Positions 61,905 to 64,000 of a DNA stretch of 64,000 nt are shown here, piece after piece. Source of the DNA: a virus; IMG/VR virus record IMGVR_UViG_3300024308_000302, positions 186,001 through 250,000 of that record. One strand, 5' to 3'. The position numbers were made by a program, and so were the translations under genes. The first letter of the stretch is position 1; every line of letters begins with the position of its first letter. Below the pieces are notes generated by a model that saw only the letters and a program-made list of their open reading frames with translations, was not told the DNA's origin and did not search any database.

Positions 61905-62390
61905 TTAACGGGTTAAGGTGTAATGATTAATAGAATCCATTACATCTTCTGAAACCAAAGTTTCCCGACAATCACCAGAACCATCCAGCACACCAGTCGC
62001 AATAATAATGTCAGATGGTGCAAGTTTAACACCAACAAGGGTTCGATATTGTACTGCTTGTTCAAAAATATCAACACCAGCAGAATTAGCAAGGTTGATT
62101 TCATCAAAAATCAAAACGATCTTTTTTTGTCCTTCAACACGAATCTGATTAAGATCCAAAATCCACTTCGGAAGTGCAGGTTCCTGCCCAAGAACTGGCA
62201 AACTCATAAAATCAATGACATCAACAATAGGAGTCCGAATAATGCAAACATGATAATCTGGGTCACTGAATTTTTCCAACAGCCTACTCTGTGTTCCATG
62301 CCCAACTTTACCCCAAACAACAAAACTTTTGGATAGGTCCAGTTCATTAACACCAACCACTTGCACTTCACGAGTTTTTTGAGTAGTCAC
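61905..62390 (-). CDS. MoxR-like AAA+ protein lacking Walker A lysine
   Basis: 161 residues from a GTG with AGAGGA upstream. Walker B is intact (IVLIFDEINLA, D96 E97). Between it and the N-terminus are RTPIVDVIDFMSLPVLG and PKWILDL, as in MoxR/AAA_5 ATPases. The P-loop position reads VWGKVGHGTQS, with no lysine where GxxGxGK[ST] needs one. It stops right after the sensor region, about half normal length. It probably binds or scaffolds without normal ATP hydrolysis. Confidence 0.75.
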   Translation of the reverse strand: MTTQKTREVQVVGVNELDLSKSFVVWGKVGHGTQSRLLEKFSDPDYHVCIIRTPIVDVIDFMSLPVLGQEPALPKWILDLNQIRVEGQKKIVLIFDEINLANSAGVDIFEQAVQYRTLVGVKLAPSDIIIATGVLDGSGDCRETLVSEDVMDSINHYTLTR

Positions 62391-62459
62391 TTTATAAATT
62401 CCTCTGTTTTAATGATGAATTAAGTATAACATAAAATGGAAATGAGAGCAATCAACTTA

Positions 62460-62684
62460 TTAAATCAAAGAATCTGTTTCAAGAATAAATATGTTTTTTG
62501 TATCTGCTACTGGAGTATCCAAGCCTCTGCTGTCAGATAGTTGTTCTTCATTTTGTGGAATATAAAACATCGAATCATCCTCTTTAAGAGAAAAATCGAT
62601 AGGCTCAGGTTTAGGGAACACACTTCTTCGTATTTTTTCTATGTTAAACGCTAAAACTGATGTGTCTATGATAGTAGAATTCAT
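62460..62684 (-). CDS. Small hypothetical protein
   Basis: A 74-residue soluble acidic protein (MNSTIIDTSVLAFNIEKIRR) with CGGAG upstream and TGATATAAT about 33 bases before the start. No family recognised. Confidence 0.72.
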   Translation of the reverse strand: MNSTIIDTSVLAFNIEKIRRSVFPKPEPIDFSLKEDDSMFYIPQNEEQLSDSRGLDTPVADTKNIFILETDSLI

Positions 62685-62717
62685 GTCAAAACTCCGTTTT
62701 TGATATATGCCATTTTA

Positions 62718-63143
62718 TTATATCATATTATTGATAACTTCAACAAATGCACCTTTATTATTAAAAAGATACAAAGTATCAACAATTTTGTTATTGCGTG
62801 GGTCCATCACAATAGAAACCATTTTTTCCTTAGAAATGTTTGAAGCAACTTCTTCTTTAACAACAGCTAAAAATTCAGGAAAATTACCAATATCACCAGC
62901 ACAATCAGGTGTAATTCTTTTGCTCGGATGAATCATGAAAATACGTGGTTCACCAGAAGTCCAACCAACAGCAAGAACACTACCAGTGTCTTGATTTCTA
63001 AAAAATGGAATCAGATACATATAAGAATTAAAGCCATGTTTTTTATTGCCCATCGCACAAGCCAGAGCTTCAAAGTTTTGAAGACAATCTACAATATCAA
63101 CAACACTATCAAGAGAAATATTGTATTTGAACATAATCATCAT
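62718..63143 (-). CDS. Hypothetical protein, paralogue of 63492
   Basis: A 141-residue soluble protein. It matches the gene at the right edge: YMYLIPFFRNQDTGSVLAVG against HRFLIPLFRKKDKSVILASY, and the end LYLFNNKGAFVEVI against VKLFDDNGPFIDVT. Three ATGs lie close together after AGGA (63143, 63140, 63134). Own promoter. Function unknown. Confidence 0.8.
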   Translation of the reverse strand: MMIMFKYNISLDSVVDIVDCLQNFEALACAMGNKKHGFNSYMYLIPFFRNQDTGSVLAVGWTSGEPRIFMIHPSKRITPDCAGDIGNFPEFLAVVKEEVASNISKEKMVSIVMDPRNNKIVDTLYLFNNKGAFVEVINNMI

Positions 63144-63161
63144 CCTATAATGTAATGTCCA

Positions 63162-63190
63162 ATTATACCATAAAACAGACCGAATATCTA
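63162..63190 (-). promoter_or_regulatory. Sigma70-type promoter with extended -10
   Basis: Minus strand TAGATA, 17 bases, TATAAT preceded by TGG; serves 62718-63143. Confidence 0.65.
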
Positions 63191-63261
63191 CTATATTATC
63201 TAAAATTTGATATTTTTTAAAAAAGGTATATCATATATAAACAAAATTATTGGAGAATATG

Positions 63262-63462
63262 ATGGACTTCGAATTATTAATAAGCATAAATTGGATGTCA
63301 ATAGTCGGCATATTGATGGTTATGGCTTCCATCTATTTATTAGGTAGCTATATAGAAAAAGTTAGAATTAAAAACAAAGACCCAAAAGGATTATCTGAAA
63401 TATTAATATTCATATTGTTAATTGGTGGTATTGCTTTATTTTTCATACCAATAATGAATTAA
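63262..63462 (+). CDS. Small two-helix membrane protein
   Basis: 66 residues from the ATG at 63262, six bases after GGAG; the ATG at 63259 is an alternative. Two membrane helices (about 11-27 and 46-62) with a short charged loop (YIEKVRIKNKDPKG). Ends in a bidirectional terminator. Function unknown. Confidence 0.75.
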   Translation: MDFELLISINWMSIVGILMVMASIYLLGSYIEKVRIKNKDPKGLSEILIFILLIGGIALFFIPIMN

Positions 63463-63484
63463 AAGGCTGATTAAGTCAGCCTTT
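63462..63484. terminator. Bidirectional terminator
   Basis: 9-base stem AAAGGCTGA/TCAGCCTTT around a 5-base loop between convergent genes 63262 and 63492. Confidence 0.85.
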
Positions 63485-63491
63485 CATGATT

Positions 63492-64000
63492 TCAAACTTT
63501 AGTAACATCAATAAATGGCCCATTATCATCAAACAATTTTACAACCCCCTTACGTCTATGTGTATAATAGCCATCAGTTTTACCATAATAAGAATTGTTT
63601 TTATAGTATTCCATAGCATTATGAATAGATACCATATTAGGATGAGTTAAATTTTTAATAATAATATCCTTTTTATTTTCTATGAACTCAATAAAATTCA
63701 TATCAAAATAAGAAATCTCAAAATCTTTTTCATAAGATTTTTCAGGTTTTCTCATTCTATAGAGAACAAGTTCCAATTTAAAAAAGTCATAACTTGCTAA
63801 AATGACAGATTTATCTTTTTTTCGAAAAAGTGGAATTAAAAATCGATGACAATAATCAGTACAAGGATCATAAGCAGGACGTTCACGTTTAGTGGCAAGA
63901 TAATCAATCGCATAAGCTTTTTGTGAAAGCATCTTAATGCAATTAATAATACTTGCAGTATCAGTTAATTGAATTGACTCATTAAAACTAGAATAAAGGG
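63492..64000 (-). CDS. Hypothetical protein, cut by window edge
   Basis: The reading frame is open from its stop at 63492 to the right end of the window. Residues before the first internal ATG (63932) read FNESIQLTDTASIINCIK, which aligns with FKYNISLDSVVDIVDCLQ at the start of the paralogue 62718-63143. The real start is therefore just outside the window. Shares the LIPLFRKKD and F.D..PFIDV blocks. Function unknown. Confidence 0.8.
   Translation of the reverse strand, partial: LYSSFNESIQLTDTASIINCIKMLSQKAYAIDYLATKRERPAYDPCTDYCHRFLIPLFRKKDKSVILASYDFFKLELVLYRMRKPEKSYEKDFEISYFDMNFIEFIENKKDIIIKNLTHPNMVSIHNAMEYYKNNSYYGKTDGYYTHRRKGVVKLFDDNGPFIDVTKV

Overview
This is a very A+T-rich stretch of DNA (I judge roughly 30% G+C by eye) carrying about 85 densely packed genes, most of them on the minus strand. 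It looks like DNA of a Gram-negative proteobacterium. It encodes CreA, an M17 leucyl aminopeptidase (PepA) and UMP kinase (PyrH), and many Sec-type signal peptides. Genes have GGAG-type ribosome sites, and many have a sigma70-like promoter with a TGnTATAAT extended -10 and their own short hairpin terminator. The three recognisable cellular genes sit alone among genes I cannot name. The window could be a chromosomal accessory region, a very large plasmid or a giant phage-like replicon. The cellular genes favour the first two, while the one-gene units, YopX-like protein, RNA ligase and frequent paralogy have a phage flavour.

Layout: 0-7 kb holds six secreted or membrane-anchored paralogues sharing a mature N-terminus of the type PLE-x-GG-x-LP-x-SI, with pepA between them and creA after them; a seventh copy is at 41.1 kb. 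7.6-23.5 kb mixes long unknown proteins with small secreted and membrane proteins, a class I methyltransferase and a phosphodiester-glycosidase-like protein. 23.6-26.9 kb is an overlapping two-gene operon duplicated in diverged form at 44.6-47.9 kb. 27-44.5 kb contains pyrH, a YopX-like gene and many unknown genes. 49.6-56.8 kb is a patchwork: an HNH toxin-like tail in front of a possible immunity gene, a PD-(D/E)XK-like protein, extremely A+T-rich genes, and repeated copies of the 3' end of an RNA ligase gene whose full-length copy lies at 56.1 kb. 57-64 kb carries a DEDDh exonuclease-like gene, two long paralogues, an AAA+-like protein lacking the Walker A lysine, and two paralogues, the last running off the right edge.

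The most striking signal is a set of 17 otherwise diverse proteins, about 23% of the window, that all end in the same short C-terminal signature: a hydrophobic pair, a polar residue, Met at the fourth position from the end, two free residues and a final bulky hydrophobic residue. The tag occurs on at least three different architectures, so I read it as a portable C-terminal signal or docking peptide of an undescribed system. The second system-level feature is the duplicated two-gene operon. The third is a regular transcription unit repeated through the window: a -35 box related to TTGnnn, usually 17 bases, TGnTATAAT, one gene, and a GAGGC-N4-GCCTC terminator.
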